A stretch of 20,483 nucleotides of DNA, taken from Microcaldota archaeon (GTDB taxonomy: Archaea; Micrarchaeota; Micrarchaeia; Norongarragalinales; UBA97). A program made the translations under genes and the position numbers. The notes beneath the pieces are model-generated. The model did not search any database. It was not told the origin of the DNA and saw only the letters and a list, made by a program, of their open reading frames with translations. Shown piece by piece: positions 14,950-20,483 of this stretch. How positions within the stretch are numbered: position 1 is the stretch's first letter; every line of letters begins with the position of its first letter. Where the stretch lies: assembly GCA_016217775.1 (NCBI GenBank), contig JACRGG010000007.1:1-20483 (forward strand). Direction: 5' to 3'.

Positions 14950-15171
14950 ATGGAATACGTGACGTTGGACAAGTCGGGGAGAATGATTTTGCCGAAAAAA
15001 ATCAGGCGTGAGTTTGAGACAAACGTGTTTGAAGTGAATATCGAAAAGCGCAAAATAGTGCTGAATCCAACAGCGGGATTAGCAGGGTTGTTTGGAGTAG
15101 CGCCGGAACTTAACGTGAAGGAATACTTGAAGGAAAAAAAGGAGGAGGCAAGGCGTGAGAATTCTTCTTGA
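14950..15171 (+). CDS. AbrB/SpoVT-fold antitoxin, VapB-like
   Basis: A 73-residue protein whose first 40 residues (MEYVTLDKSGRMILPKKIRR) form a typical AbrB/MazE swapped-hairpin DNA-binding domain: T-L-D-K-S-G-R-x-x-L-P-K-x-I-R. The C-terminal tail (ELNVKEYLKEKKEEARRE) is charged and helical, as expected for toxin-binding segments. The VapC-like gene overlaps its 3' end by 17 bp, so the two are translationally coupled. I prefer ATG 14950, which starts the domain exactly and has GTGAT 3 nt upstream, over ATG 14902, which would add 16 residues. By family precedent it represses its own promoter with the toxin. Confidence 0.88.
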   Translation: MEYVTLDKSGRMILPKKIRREFETNVFEVNIEKRKIVLNPTAGLAGLFGVAPELNVKEYLKEKKEEARRENSS

Positions 15172-15529
15172 CACATCGGCAATAATAGCATTAGCCCAAG
15201 GAACGGAAGAAGGAATAGAAGTTCAAAAAATAATTAGCGAAAACTCGCCCGCGTACACCACCGCCCTAAACGCCTACGAGACTAAATACAAGCTATTCGA
15301 CAAGCTCGGGCCCGAAAAGGCAAAAAATATTTTTGAAAAAATCCTAGATTACGCCGTCGTTATGCCAATCACGATTGAAACCGCGATTATCGCATCAGAG
15401 TTAAAGCAGGAAAAAAAAGATTTTGGAGCGGTTGACTGCAACACGTATGCCGTGGCGCAATACAACAACCTAATACTCGTAACGCTGGATAATGATTTTC
15501 GGGGGCTTAAGGACACGATAATACTCTAA
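15155..15529 (+). CDS. PIN-domain ribonuclease, VapC-like toxin
   Basis: A 124-residue PIN-domain protein beginning RILLDTSAIIAL. The acidic metal-binding residues are present: D6, E42 in NAYETKYK, D94 in GAVDCNTYAVA, and D112/D114 in LVTLDNDFRGL. VapC toxins cleave tRNA or rRNA and are blocked by the partner antitoxin; the target here is unknown. Translation starts at GTG 15155 inside the antitoxin gene, supported by an excellent GGAGGAGG at 15141-15148 with a 6-nt spacer. The strong site inside the antitoxin couples toxin output to antitoxin translation. Confidence 0.9.
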   Translation: MRILLDTSAIIALAQGTEEGIEVQKIISENSPAYTTALNAYETKYKLFDKLGPEKAKNIFEKILDYAVVMPITIETAIIASELKQEKKDFGAVDCNTYAVAQYNNLILVTLDNDFRGLKDTIIL

Positions 15530-15558
15530 ACATAATCGAGTTGAAAAACCGCGGCCGC

Positions 15559-15897
15559 CTAAAACTTTTTTTCGAAAACACTCCTCCCGCTTTGCGTTGA
15601 ATGAAAGTAGCCCGCATTATGCAGAAAATCAAGTAAATTGTTTTTCTTGCCTTGCGCGACTTCAGTAATCATAAACACCAGACGGCGGTTGGCAATATCG
15701 CGGATGAAGCTGTTGTTGTCCCTCGCCAGCCGGTCAAGGTGCTCCTCCAAAGACGAGGCGAGTTTTTTAGAATGCAAAAAACGCGGCTTGAAATATACTT
15801 CAAACCCGATGTTGCTGCCCTTAAAAAAATTGTCTGACACCATTACGCGCACGCTCGCCGGTTTTGCCGCGTGGATAAACTCCAAAAACTCCTGCAT
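15559..15897 (-). CDS. Hypothetical protein next to the NnrD gene
   Basis: A 112-residue soluble protein I do not recognise. It has alternating beta- and alpha-like stretches (ASVRVMVSDNFF, NIGFEVYFKPRF, ASSLEEHLDRLARDN, RRLVFMITEVAQ) and a basic C-terminus. An in-frame GTG at 15927 would give 122 residues; I use ATG 15897 as the first ATG. It follows the dehydratase gene on the same strand after 54 bp and is probably co-transcribed with it. Nothing in the sequence indicates a catalytic site. Confidence 0.6.
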   Translation of the reverse strand: MQEFLEFIHAAKPASVRVMVSDNFFKGSNIGFEVYFKPRFLHSKKLASSLEEHLDRLARDNNSFIRDIANRRLVFMITEVAQGKKNNLLDFLHNAGYFHSTQSGRSVFEKKF

Positions 15898-15951
15898 AAA
15901 CAAACCAACCCGATATACGCCCTGCACCGCGCATACTGCGACAACTGCGGG

Positions 15952-16740
15952 CTAGAACCGCGTCTTCTTCACTTGCTCAATCAAGTCCTGCGCGGAGTAG
16001 TGAAAGCCGTATTTCTTGCGCAGTTCGTCCGCCGCCAAGCCGTTTAGGTAAAGCCCCGCTCGGGCGGAGAGAACCAAACCGTTTTTGCACGCAAAACCCG
16101 CAACCAGCCCCGCCAGCACGTCCCCAGTCCCGCCCTTGCTCATTCCCTGGTTCCCAGTGGGGTTGAGCCAGATTTTCTTCCCGTCGGTAACCAATCCCTT
16201 CCCGATTTTCAGGCAGACTACGCAACCGAATTTTTTAGCGCATTCAAAAGCGTTTTTTTGAGTTGCTTCCACTCCGAACAGCTTGCGAAACTCTGCCGCG
16301 TGCGGGCAGACGATTATGTTAGGCCCCAACAGCCGCTTGTCCGCAGCCCAAATCGCGCCGGCGTCCAAGACAATCGGCTTATCGGCAAAGGACTTAAGCA
16401 GGCGGGAAACAAGCCGCTTCGTATGCCAGTCGTCAATCATCCCCGGGCCGATTAAAACGCAGTCCGCCCTATTGGCAAAAAAACCTATTTTTCGCTGATT
16501 GACGTAAATAAAGGTTTTTAGGGCGAGTTTTAGCCTGCGAGCCAGGAAATTGTTCTCCCTAGTGGACGAAAAGTAAGCCATATCGACAAGCCTCGAGGCT
16601 GTTTCAAGCGCCATTAGGGGCGCGCCGTGGAATTGCTTCGACCCCCCGATTACCAAAAGCCTGCCGTTTTGCCCCTTGCGGCTTGCGGCCGCGGGAACAG
16701 CGAGCTTAGACAAAATCAGGCGAGTCGTCCGAAAAGGCAT
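15952..16740 (-). CDS. nnrD: ADP/ATP-dependent NAD(P)H-hydrate dehydratase (YjeF C-terminal family)
   Basis: A 262-residue protein of the ribokinase-like YjeF C-terminal family, which repairs hydrated NADH and NADPH by ATP- or ADP-driven dehydration. Motifs are LLVIGGSKQFHGAPLMA (28-44), VLIGPGM (95-101), PIVLDAGAI, VCPHAAEFRKLFG (the family usually has TPHPGE), and the nucleotide-binding NPTGNQGMSKGGTGDVLAG (193-211) with catalytic D207. It is the stand-alone dehydratase; the epimerase domain NnrE, fused to it in many archaea and bacteria, is absent here. ATG 16740 has no ribosome-binding site, and TTTTTTAACC on the minus strand lies about 25-35 nt upstream, so the mRNA is probably leaderless. 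Confidence 0.92.
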   Translation of the reverse strand: MPFRTTRLILSKLAVPAAASRKGQNGRLLVIGGSKQFHGAPLMALETASRLVDMAYFSSTRENNFLARRLKLALKTFIYVNQRKIGFFANRADCVLIGPGMIDDWHTKRLVSRLLKSFADKPIVLDAGAIWAADKRLLGPNIIVCPHAAEFRKLFGVEATQKNAFECAKKFGCVVCLKIGKGLVTDGKKIWLNPTGNQGMSKGGTGDVLAGLVAGFACKNGLVLSARAGLYLNGLAADELRKKYGFHYSAQDLIEQVKKTRF

Positions 16741-16803
16741 ATATGAGGAGTAGGCTAACTTTGGTTAAAAAACCATTGTTCAATAAATGTCACTACTGAA
16801 AGG

Positions 16804-16814
16804 TTTATATATAA
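16804..16814 (+). promoter_or_regulatory. Strong TATA box of the small membrane-protein island
   Basis: TTTATATATAA is one of the best TATA elements in the window. Transcription would begin near 16838, just where the leader hairpin starts, leaving a leader of about 43 nt before ATG 16881. A strong promoter suggests the island is highly expressed (inference). Confidence 0.7.
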
Positions 16815-16838
16815 GGTCAAACATAATAATAGTTACTG

Positions 16839-16863
16839 AAAACAAGTAGTAACAACTTGTTTT
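16839..16863 (+). promoter_or_regulatory. Perfect 9-bp hairpin in the leader of the island
   Basis: AAAACAAGT pairs exactly with ACTTGTTTT across the seven-base loop AGTAACA. It lies between the TATA box and the first start codon, and its 3' arm ends in five T. It could be a leader hairpin that stabilises the mRNA, an attenuator, or an operator at the transcription start. Confidence 0.55.
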
Positions 16864-16880
16864 TGGTATGGGGTTTTGAA

Positions 16881-17276
16881 ATGAATAAGGCAGCCAACTT
16901 TGCGCAAATCAAGTCTTTTATAGCCAGCAAAAAGCCTGCCGCCCCGGAGCACCCGGAGTGGGGGCAGGGAAACCCCGCGATGTACTCTCCCACTTACCTT
17001 CCAGTCGAGGTCGACCCGAAAAACCCGGTCACGATGGCAGTAGTCCAAACCAGGAAGGCTTTCCTGGACAATTACCTAGGCAGGTGGAAGGAAATCAGGG
17101 CGGCAAAGGGAATGGCTTACACCCTCGCCGCAATAACGCTTTTCTTGCTCCCATTTTCAATTTACGCGGCCATTGGAACCGCTTACGCGGCCGGGGCGAT
17201 TTACTCCGGGCACCAGAGAAACAACTGGTACTTCCACCAAGTAATGAGCAAGAGGCCGGTAATGTACACTGGGTAA
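16881..17276 (+). CDS. Island protein 1: hydrophobic-hairpin membrane protein with TYLPV motif
   Basis: A 131-residue protein of no family I recognise. Residues 1-75 are soluble, with SPTYLPV at 36-42 and an amphipathic helix (FLDNYLGRWKEIRAAKG). Residues 78-109 form a hydrophobic hairpin with a turn near LLPFSI, and a short polar tail ends SKRPVMYTG. There is no signal peptide. Start ATG 16881 has GGGG about 6 nt upstream; a TTG at 16857 is possible but would begin inside the leader hairpin. It is first in a five-gene same-strand island, and its architecture and TYLPV motif recur in the next gene, so the two may be distant paralogues (inference). Confidence 0.75.
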   Translation: MNKAANFAQIKSFIASKKPAAPEHPEWGQGNPAMYSPTYLPVEVDPKNPVTMAVVQTRKAFLDNYLGRWKEIRAAKGMAYTLAAITLFLLPFSIYAAIGTAYAAGAIYSGHQRNNWYFHQVMSKRPVMYTG

Positions 17277-17289
17277 AGGGGAAAAATAA

Positions 17290-17619
17290 ATGAGCGAAAA
17301 AATAGCCGGATTAAGCCAACAGACCGCCGCGATGGGCGTCCCGTCGACCTACCTGCCGGTGCAGGCAAGCAGGCCGTTAATGCGTTCGATGACGATGCTC
17401 ACCTACATCGAGGAGTGGGTGGAATTGTGGACCGACCACAAGCAAGAGCTTGGAACCGCGGTCATCACCGGAATGCTCGGGATTTGGATGCTCGACAAAT
17501 TCAGCATTGGCGCGCTAGTGTTTTTGGCAAGCGCAGGGTACTGGGGCGCGATAGCGCTTTACCACAACAAGTTCCTAACGCAATTCAGCGACTTCAGGGT
17601 AATCGTAAGGGGAACTTAA
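17290..17619 (+). CDS. Island protein 2: hydrophobic-hairpin membrane protein with TYLPV motif
   Basis: A 109-residue protein with the same layout as island protein 1. It has VPSTYLPV at 17-24, a Trp-rich amphipathic segment (YIEEWVELWTDHKQ), a hydrophobic hairpin of two segments (about 55-68 and 72-90) divided by the charged turn LDKFS, and a polar tail ending DFRVIVRGT. No known domain is apparent. ATG 17290 is preceded by AAGGGG, and it starts 13 bp after the previous stop, so co-transcription is nearly certain. Confidence 0.75.
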   Translation: MSEKIAGLSQQTAAMGVPSTYLPVQASRPLMRSMTMLTYIEEWVELWTDHKQELGTAVITGMLGIWMLDKFSIGALVFLASAGYWGAIALYHNKFLTQFSDFRVIVRGT

Positions 17620-17635
17620 GCGGGGATTGAAAAAA

Positions 17636-17854
17636 ATGTTCGACAGGGATAAGCTGGAGAAGAAAATCAGGCCGATTAGGGACGCGAGCCAAACCGCGCT
17701 GGTGGCCCTAGAGGAAGTCGGCTTGTTCGACCCGGGAATAGACCCGAGCAGGTCGTATTATTGGTACAAAACCACTCCGTTTGGCTTGCCGCAAAAAGTC
17801 TACTGGGGCCTGTTGGGCGTTTGCTTTGTGATAGCATTGATTTCGGTGAAATAA
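17636..17854 (+). CDS. Island protein 3: small protein with a C-terminal membrane anchor
   Basis: A 72-residue protein with a charged N-terminus (MFDRDKLEKKIRPIRD), an aromatic-rich middle (SYYWYKTTPFG, 40-50) and a single hydrophobic segment (about 55-71) running almost to the C-terminus. That is a tail-anchor arrangement, unlike the hairpins of its neighbours. A TTG at 17627 would add three residues. ATG 17636 has GGGGA at 17622-17626, about 9 nt upstream. It begins 16 bp after gene 2 and ends one base before the start of gene 4. Confidence 0.7.
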   Translation: MFDRDKLEKKIRPIRDASQTALVALEEVGLFDPGIDPSRSYYWYKTTPFGLPQKVYWGLLGVCFVIALISVK

Positions 17855-17855
17855 T

Positions 17856-18290
17856 ATGTACGCAAGAAATGACTTTGAGAAAATGAGGGCGGCGGTAAAG
17901 CCGAGGAAAGCCGACGCCAAGCCCGCGGACTTTGGGATGACCAATAACTTCGCGTTCGTCCCAAGCAAGCAGGGCGTAGTGCAGGGAATCGGCGGGAACA
18001 AGCCAAACAAGGGCAAGGACGTAACTATAGGAAAAATAAAGAGAAGGTGCGACCACGTCCAGGACTTCCTGCACGACGAGACCCTCGACGGCGACGGCTA
18101 CGCCGAGATTTACAGCTACCGCGCTTACCAAATCATTTTCGCGGTGCTCGCCATCGCAACTTCGTTTTACAGCGTTTACGCAGCCGCGGTTTTCGCGGTA
18201 TTGTTCGGGTACTACACCGGAAACTGGTGCTGGACGCACTTCTTGTCTGTGCAAAACAACAAGGCGAGAAGCATTATGCACACGATATGA
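17856..18290 (+). CDS. Island protein 4: hydrophobic-hairpin membrane protein
   Basis: A 144-residue protein, the largest of the island. The N-terminal 85 residues are basic and Gly/Lys-rich (KPRKADAKPADFG, GIGGNKPNKGKDV), followed by RRCDHVQDFLHDETLDGDGYAE. A hydrophobic hairpin spans about 90-121 with the turn SFYSVY, then a Trp-rich tail NWCWTHFLSVQNNKARSIMHTI. The tail resembles the ends of proteins 1 and 5 (R-P/S-V/I-M). The ribosome-binding site GGTGAA at 17845-17850 lies inside the end of gene 3 and is 5 nt from ATG 17856, so the two are tightly coupled. Confidence 0.75.
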   Translation: MYARNDFEKMRAAVKPRKADAKPADFGMTNNFAFVPSKQGVVQGIGGNKPNKGKDVTIGKIKRRCDHVQDFLHDETLDGDGYAEIYSYRAYQIIFAVLAIATSFYSVYAAAVFAVLFGYYTGNWCWTHFLSVQNNKARSIMHTI

Positions 18291-18342
18291 GAAAAGCAAG
18301 CGGGAGAACATAAAAAAATGTTAATGTGGAGATGAAAAAAAT

Positions 18343-18621
18343 ATGAGCTATTACTCAATGATGCCGTCCGACGGCAAACTGCCTTTTTTAAGGTCGCTGG
18401 AAAGGTGGAGCTACAACAAGGGCTGGGTCGTCAGGTGGCGCAAAGTCCAAATCTACCGCGCGAAGGCAGTTGTAGCCGCTATGGTCGGGGTTTACTTTTT
18501 TCCCACCTCGCCGATAATCGCGCTGGCCGCGTTTTGCTTCGCAGGATTCTGCAAGCGCTGGGCGGACGAGTGGCAGAAAATGATGGACGACAAGGGAAGA
18601 AGCGTAATGCTCGCGAGGTAA
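18343..18621 (+). CDS. Island protein 5: hydrophobic-hairpin membrane protein
   Basis: A 92-residue protein with an N-terminal MSYYSMMPSDGKLPF, a Trp/Arg/Lys-rich amphipathic region (RWSYNKGWVVRWRKVQIYRAK, 21-41 in outline), a hydrophobic hairpin (about 42-70) with the turn FFPTSP, and a tail RWADEWQKMMDDKGRSVMLAR. The ending GRSVM matches the endings of proteins 1 and 4. GGAGATGA upstream supports ATG 18343. It starts 52 bp after gene 4, the largest gap in the island. Confidence 0.75.
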   Translation: MSYYSMMPSDGKLPFLRSLERWSYNKGWVVRWRKVQIYRAKAVVAAMVGVYFFPTSPIIALAAFCFAGFCKRWADEWQKMMDDKGRSVMLAR

Positions 18622-18664
18622 ACAAAAACCCGGCGGGAGTGCGCGCAGGGAAATGGGGTAAAAA

Positions 18665-18814
18665 ATGGCCGGAAAACCCGATTTTTACGTAAAAGAACCC
18701 CTTTTACACAAAGACATTGAAACACTGTTTTCCGCCAAAACCCCTTATTCTCCCGCGCAACTCCTTTCCCCATTTTTTCCACTTTTTTCCTTTTCCTTCT
18801 TTTATTCCCCTTAA
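18665..18814 (+). CDS. Possible 49-residue small protein at the end of the island
   Basis: ATG 18665 opens a 49-codon frame beginning MAGKPDFYVKEPLLHKDIE, with GGGGT about 5 nt upstream. The last 20 residues are Phe/Ser/Pro because the frame runs through the pyrimidine-rich terminator, so the C-terminus looks non-biological. The first half is sensible protein sequence with a ribosome-binding site in the right place. I consider it possible but unproven. Confidence 0.25.
   Translation: MAGKPDFYVKEPLLHKDIETLFSAKTPYSPAQLLSPFFPLFSFSFFYSP
18752..18812 (+). terminator. Pyrimidine-rich terminator of the small-protein island
   Basis: About 60 bases of almost pure C/T, with T runs of five to six, follow the last island gene. 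This agrees with archaeal T-tract termination, but no hairpin precedes it. The 280-bp gap (18622-18901) otherwise holds only the doubtful small frame at 18665 and the promoter region of the next gene. Confidence 0.5.
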
Positions 18815-18901
18815 ACCCCAAATAGCCGCCGAGGCCGCTTGTTCAAAAACGTTTTTCAACCAGCGCCCCCATAATTAGTGGGCGGAGACGAAAACAGGCG
18901 T

Positions 18902-19375
18902 ATGCTATTAATCACTTTTTCAGACAATCCTGAAGTGCGAAAGGCGGCTTCGGCCGCTTTTGAGGGCGCGAAGGACTTGATTACCACCCACCTGCTTGAA
19001 GAGCAGGTGCTGGCCAGGACGGGCGGGACTATGGTCTACGATGGGGTAATCATCGGGGCGGAGAGCTTCTCGAAAAAAAACTTTTCGAAATTAATCGAAA
19101 CAACGGATTGGGCGGGCAAGAAAATCGGGTTGTTCGCGCTTGACGACAAGAACTTGGAGAAAACCAAGAAAGCCTTTGCCTCCAAAAACGCCCAGGTAAT
19201 CAGCGCGGTGACGCTAAAGCCCGAAGGGGGGCTGCCTTTTTTGAAAAAAGGAGAGTTAAGCGAGGGGCAAATCGCTCGCGCGAAGGCAGTCGGCGAGAGG
19301 CTCGGCAGGGTATTGACCGGAAAGCGCCCGACTCAAGTCAAGGAAAAAGAGCGGATTAGCGGGTACAAGAAATGA
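18902..19375 (+). CDS. Flavodoxin-like fold protein
   Basis: A 157-residue alpha/beta protein that reads like a flavodoxin fold. It opens with the strand MLLITFSDN and a phosphate-loop-like turn. The central strand is MVYDGVIIGAESFSKKNF, with YDGVIIG and the following Ser typical of the second flavin loop, and then WAGKKIGLFALDDKN resembles GKKVALFS. The canonical T/S-x-T-G-x-T FMN phosphate loop is replaced by SDNPEVRK, so flavin binding is uncertain. The basic C-terminus (GKRPTQVKEKERISGYKK) may bind nucleic acid. A GTG at 18878 would add eight residues; I prefer ATG 18902. Confidence 0.55.
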   Translation: MLLITFSDNPEVRKAASAAFEGAKDLITTHLLEEQVLARTGGTMVYDGVIIGAESFSKKNFSKLIETTDWAGKKIGLFALDDKNLEKTKKAFASKNAQVISAVTLKPEGGLPFLKKGELSEGQIARAKAVGERLGRVLTGKRPTQVKEKERISGYKK

Positions 19376-19438
19376 CCACGCTGCGCCCATTAAGCTGAAA
19401 ACGCCGTTAGGCGCGCCGCAAGCTTTGGCTATCATAAT

Positions 19439-19446
19439 CTATTTAA
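19439..19446 (+). promoter_or_regulatory. TATA box of the KaiC-like gene
   Basis: CTATTTAA lies about 27 nt before ATG 19473, the distance expected between a TATA element and the transcription start. The mRNA would therefore be leaderless, and an in-frame ATG at 19425 upstream of the box cannot be the start. Confidence 0.55.
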
Positions 19447-19472
19447 CCGCCGTTTGCGTGAACAACATAGCT

Positions 19473-20225
19473 ATGGAACGACTTGAAACCGGAGTTTATG
19501 GACTAGATGAATTGCTAGCCGGCGGCCTGCCAAAAGGCAGGATGATACTGGTGTCCGGAGCCTGCGGAACGGGCAAGAGCATTTTCTCAATGCAGTTCAT
19601 CTACAAGGGCGCGCTGGACTACGACGAGCCGGGAGTGTTCGTCACTTTCGACGAAATGCCGGAGAAAATCCGGCAGGATATGCTGCAGTTCGGGTGGAAC
19701 ATAAAGGAATTGGAGGAACAGGAGAAAATGGCGATTATCGACGCGACGAGTGCTCGCGCCGGGACTCCAAGCGAGGAGGAAAACGCGATTTTGCCCGGGC
19801 AATTCGACTTGGACCGCATCATCGTAGAAATACTCTCGGTTGCGAGAAAAATAAACGCGAAGCGCATAGTCATCGACTCTGTGCCGGCAATGGCGTTTCG
19901 ACTCGAGAACGCGAATGAAATCCGCCGCGCAGTGCTCAAGATTGCGTATATGGTCGCGCGAAGCGGGATGACGGCAATCATTACAAGCGAGGTCGAGGAG
20001 CAGTCATTGTCAAGCGGGCAGTCAATCAAGTTCTCAAAGTACGAAGTCGAGGAGTACGTCGCCGACGGGGTTATAATGCTTAATTTCTTGGGAGTCGGCA
20101 GCCAGGCGACGCGCACGATGTACATCAGGAAAATGCGCGGCACCAAGCACTCGCTGGAAATCCACCCCCTTGAAATAACCGACAAGGGAATGGAAATCCG
20201 CAAAATAGAAGAAGTCTTCGGGTAA
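19473..20225 (+). CDS. KaiC-like RecA-superfamily ATPase
   Basis: A 250-residue protein with a single KaiC-type RecA domain, common in archaea (COG0467 type). It has LETGVYGLDELLAGGLPKGRM, Walker A GACGTGKS (29-36), VFVTFDEMPEKIRQDM with an acidic DE pair (60-61) where KaiC has its catalytic glutamates, Walker B AKRIVIDSVPAM, and C-terminal YVADGVIMLNF and MYIRKMRGTKHS typical of the family. Archaeal single-domain KaiC-like proteins are linked to signalling and chemotaxis/archaellum control (FlaH/ArlH relatives); no partner kinase is seen here. The leaderless start at 19473 is favoured over ATG 19425 by the TATA position. Confidence 0.92.
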   Translation: MERLETGVYGLDELLAGGLPKGRMILVSGACGTGKSIFSMQFIYKGALDYDEPGVFVTFDEMPEKIRQDMLQFGWNIKELEEQEKMAIIDATSARAGTPSEEENAILPGQFDLDRIIVEILSVARKINAKRIVIDSVPAMAFRLENANEIRRAVLKIAYMVARSGMTAIITSEVEEQSLSSGQSIKFSKYEVEEYVADGVIMLNFLGVGSQATRTMYIRKMRGTKHSLEIHPLEITDKGMEIRKIEEVFG

Positions 20226-20279
20226 GCGCGCCGGGAAAACTGCGAACGTATTTTAAACGCCTAATTTTAACTAAATAAT

Positions 20280-20483
20280 ATGGCATCGTGGGGAAATCAA
20301 AGGCAAATTGATGAAGCTTGGGAAGCACATAAAAAAAGCGTAAGGGTTTAGTTTTGTAGCTGGAAATAGTGGAAGCGGAAGTAGTAAGTTCTGGTTTTGT
20401 TTGATTATTGTGCTTGGTTTTTCCCGCGCCCAAGCGGTTTTGAAAGCTTGTTCGAAGAAGCGCTCGAAAAGGCCCCAAAGGAC
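20280..20483 (+). other. Possible frameshifted or partial small gene at the right edge
   Basis: ATG 20280, with AT-rich sequence before it, opens 23 codons beginning MASWGNQRQIDEAWEAH and stops with TAG at 20349-20351. One base on, another frame is open from 20344 to the window end and contains VAGNSGSGSS, a hydrophobic stretch (FWFCLIIVLGF) and a basic tail (CSKKRSKRPQR). Joined, they would make a short membrane-anchored protein. This could be a frameshifted gene, a sequence error, or chance. Nothing else is visible after 20225. Confidence 0.25.

Noticed and set aside
16762..16781. GGTT/AACC short inverted repeat before the island promoter
   Set aside because: Only four base pairs around an A run; more likely part of the TATA element of the NnrD gene on the other strand.
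20125..20478. 117-residue minus-strand frame at the right edge
   Set aside because: It overlaps the end of the KaiC-like gene in antisense and has no motif or start signal.
1..20483. tRNA, rRNA or CRISPR array
   Set aside because: I found no T-arm-like GGTTCRAATCC with matching acceptor stem, no rRNA-like stretch and no regularly spaced direct repeats; small non-coding RNAs cannot be excluded by eye.

Overview
The window looks like a chromosomal segment of an archaeon, probably a small-genome DPANN-type lineage (Micrarchaeota or Diapherotrites would fit). This rests on an archaeal DnaG-type TOPRIM primase, RadA recombinase, Hjc Holliday-junction resolvase, a LonB-type AAA+ protein, a KaiC-like ATPase, TATA-box promoters about 25-30 nt ahead of starts, GGTGAT/GGAGGT ribosome-binding sites mixed with leaderless starts, and T-rich terminators. 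Genes are densely packed, no gap exceeds 300 bases, and strands alternate often. I see no rRNA, tRNA or CRISPR array.

Left part (1-5216, mostly minus strand): a NUDIX hydrolase cut by the window edge, a MazG-like NTP pyrophosphohydrolase, a small two-helix membrane protein, an unknown gene, a LonB-like AAA+ ATPase that has a zinc ribbon but no protease domain, DnaG with a repetitive Arg/Glu linker, and a two-CBS-domain protein. DnaG ends in a hairpin followed by an exceptionally long T-rich tract.

Middle (5217-12411): a FolC/Mur-ligase enzyme, a polytopic membrane protein, an SDR oxidoreductase, Hjc, an AT-rich STAND-like AAA ATPase, aspartate carbamoyltransferase PyrB (no pyrI beside it), an unknown helical protein, a small membrane protein, and a GNAT acetyltransferase broken by a -1 type frameshift at an A6 run. 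A perfect 21-bp palindrome follows.

Right part (12412-20483): RadA interrupted by a 433-residue intein carrying two LAGLIDADG motifs plus an XRE-like helix-turn-helix; a VapBC-like pair; an unknown gene with an NnrD-type NAD(P)HX dehydratase; then, behind a strong TATA box and a leader hairpin, a five-gene island of small membrane proteins (16881-18621). Four of the five share one plan: a soluble N-terminus, a hydrophobic hairpin and a short C-terminal tail, and the first two share a TYLPV motif. A flavodoxin-like protein and a KaiC-like ATPase end the window. The small-protein island is the best candidate for an undescribed system; the protease-less LonB and the HTH-bearing intein are the next most interesting.

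The genes do not form one pathway. DNA metabolism (DnaG, Hjc, RadA), nucleotide and cofactor metabolism or repair (NUDIX, MazG-like, PyrB, NnrD, possibly FolC) and membrane proteins of unknown role are interspersed.
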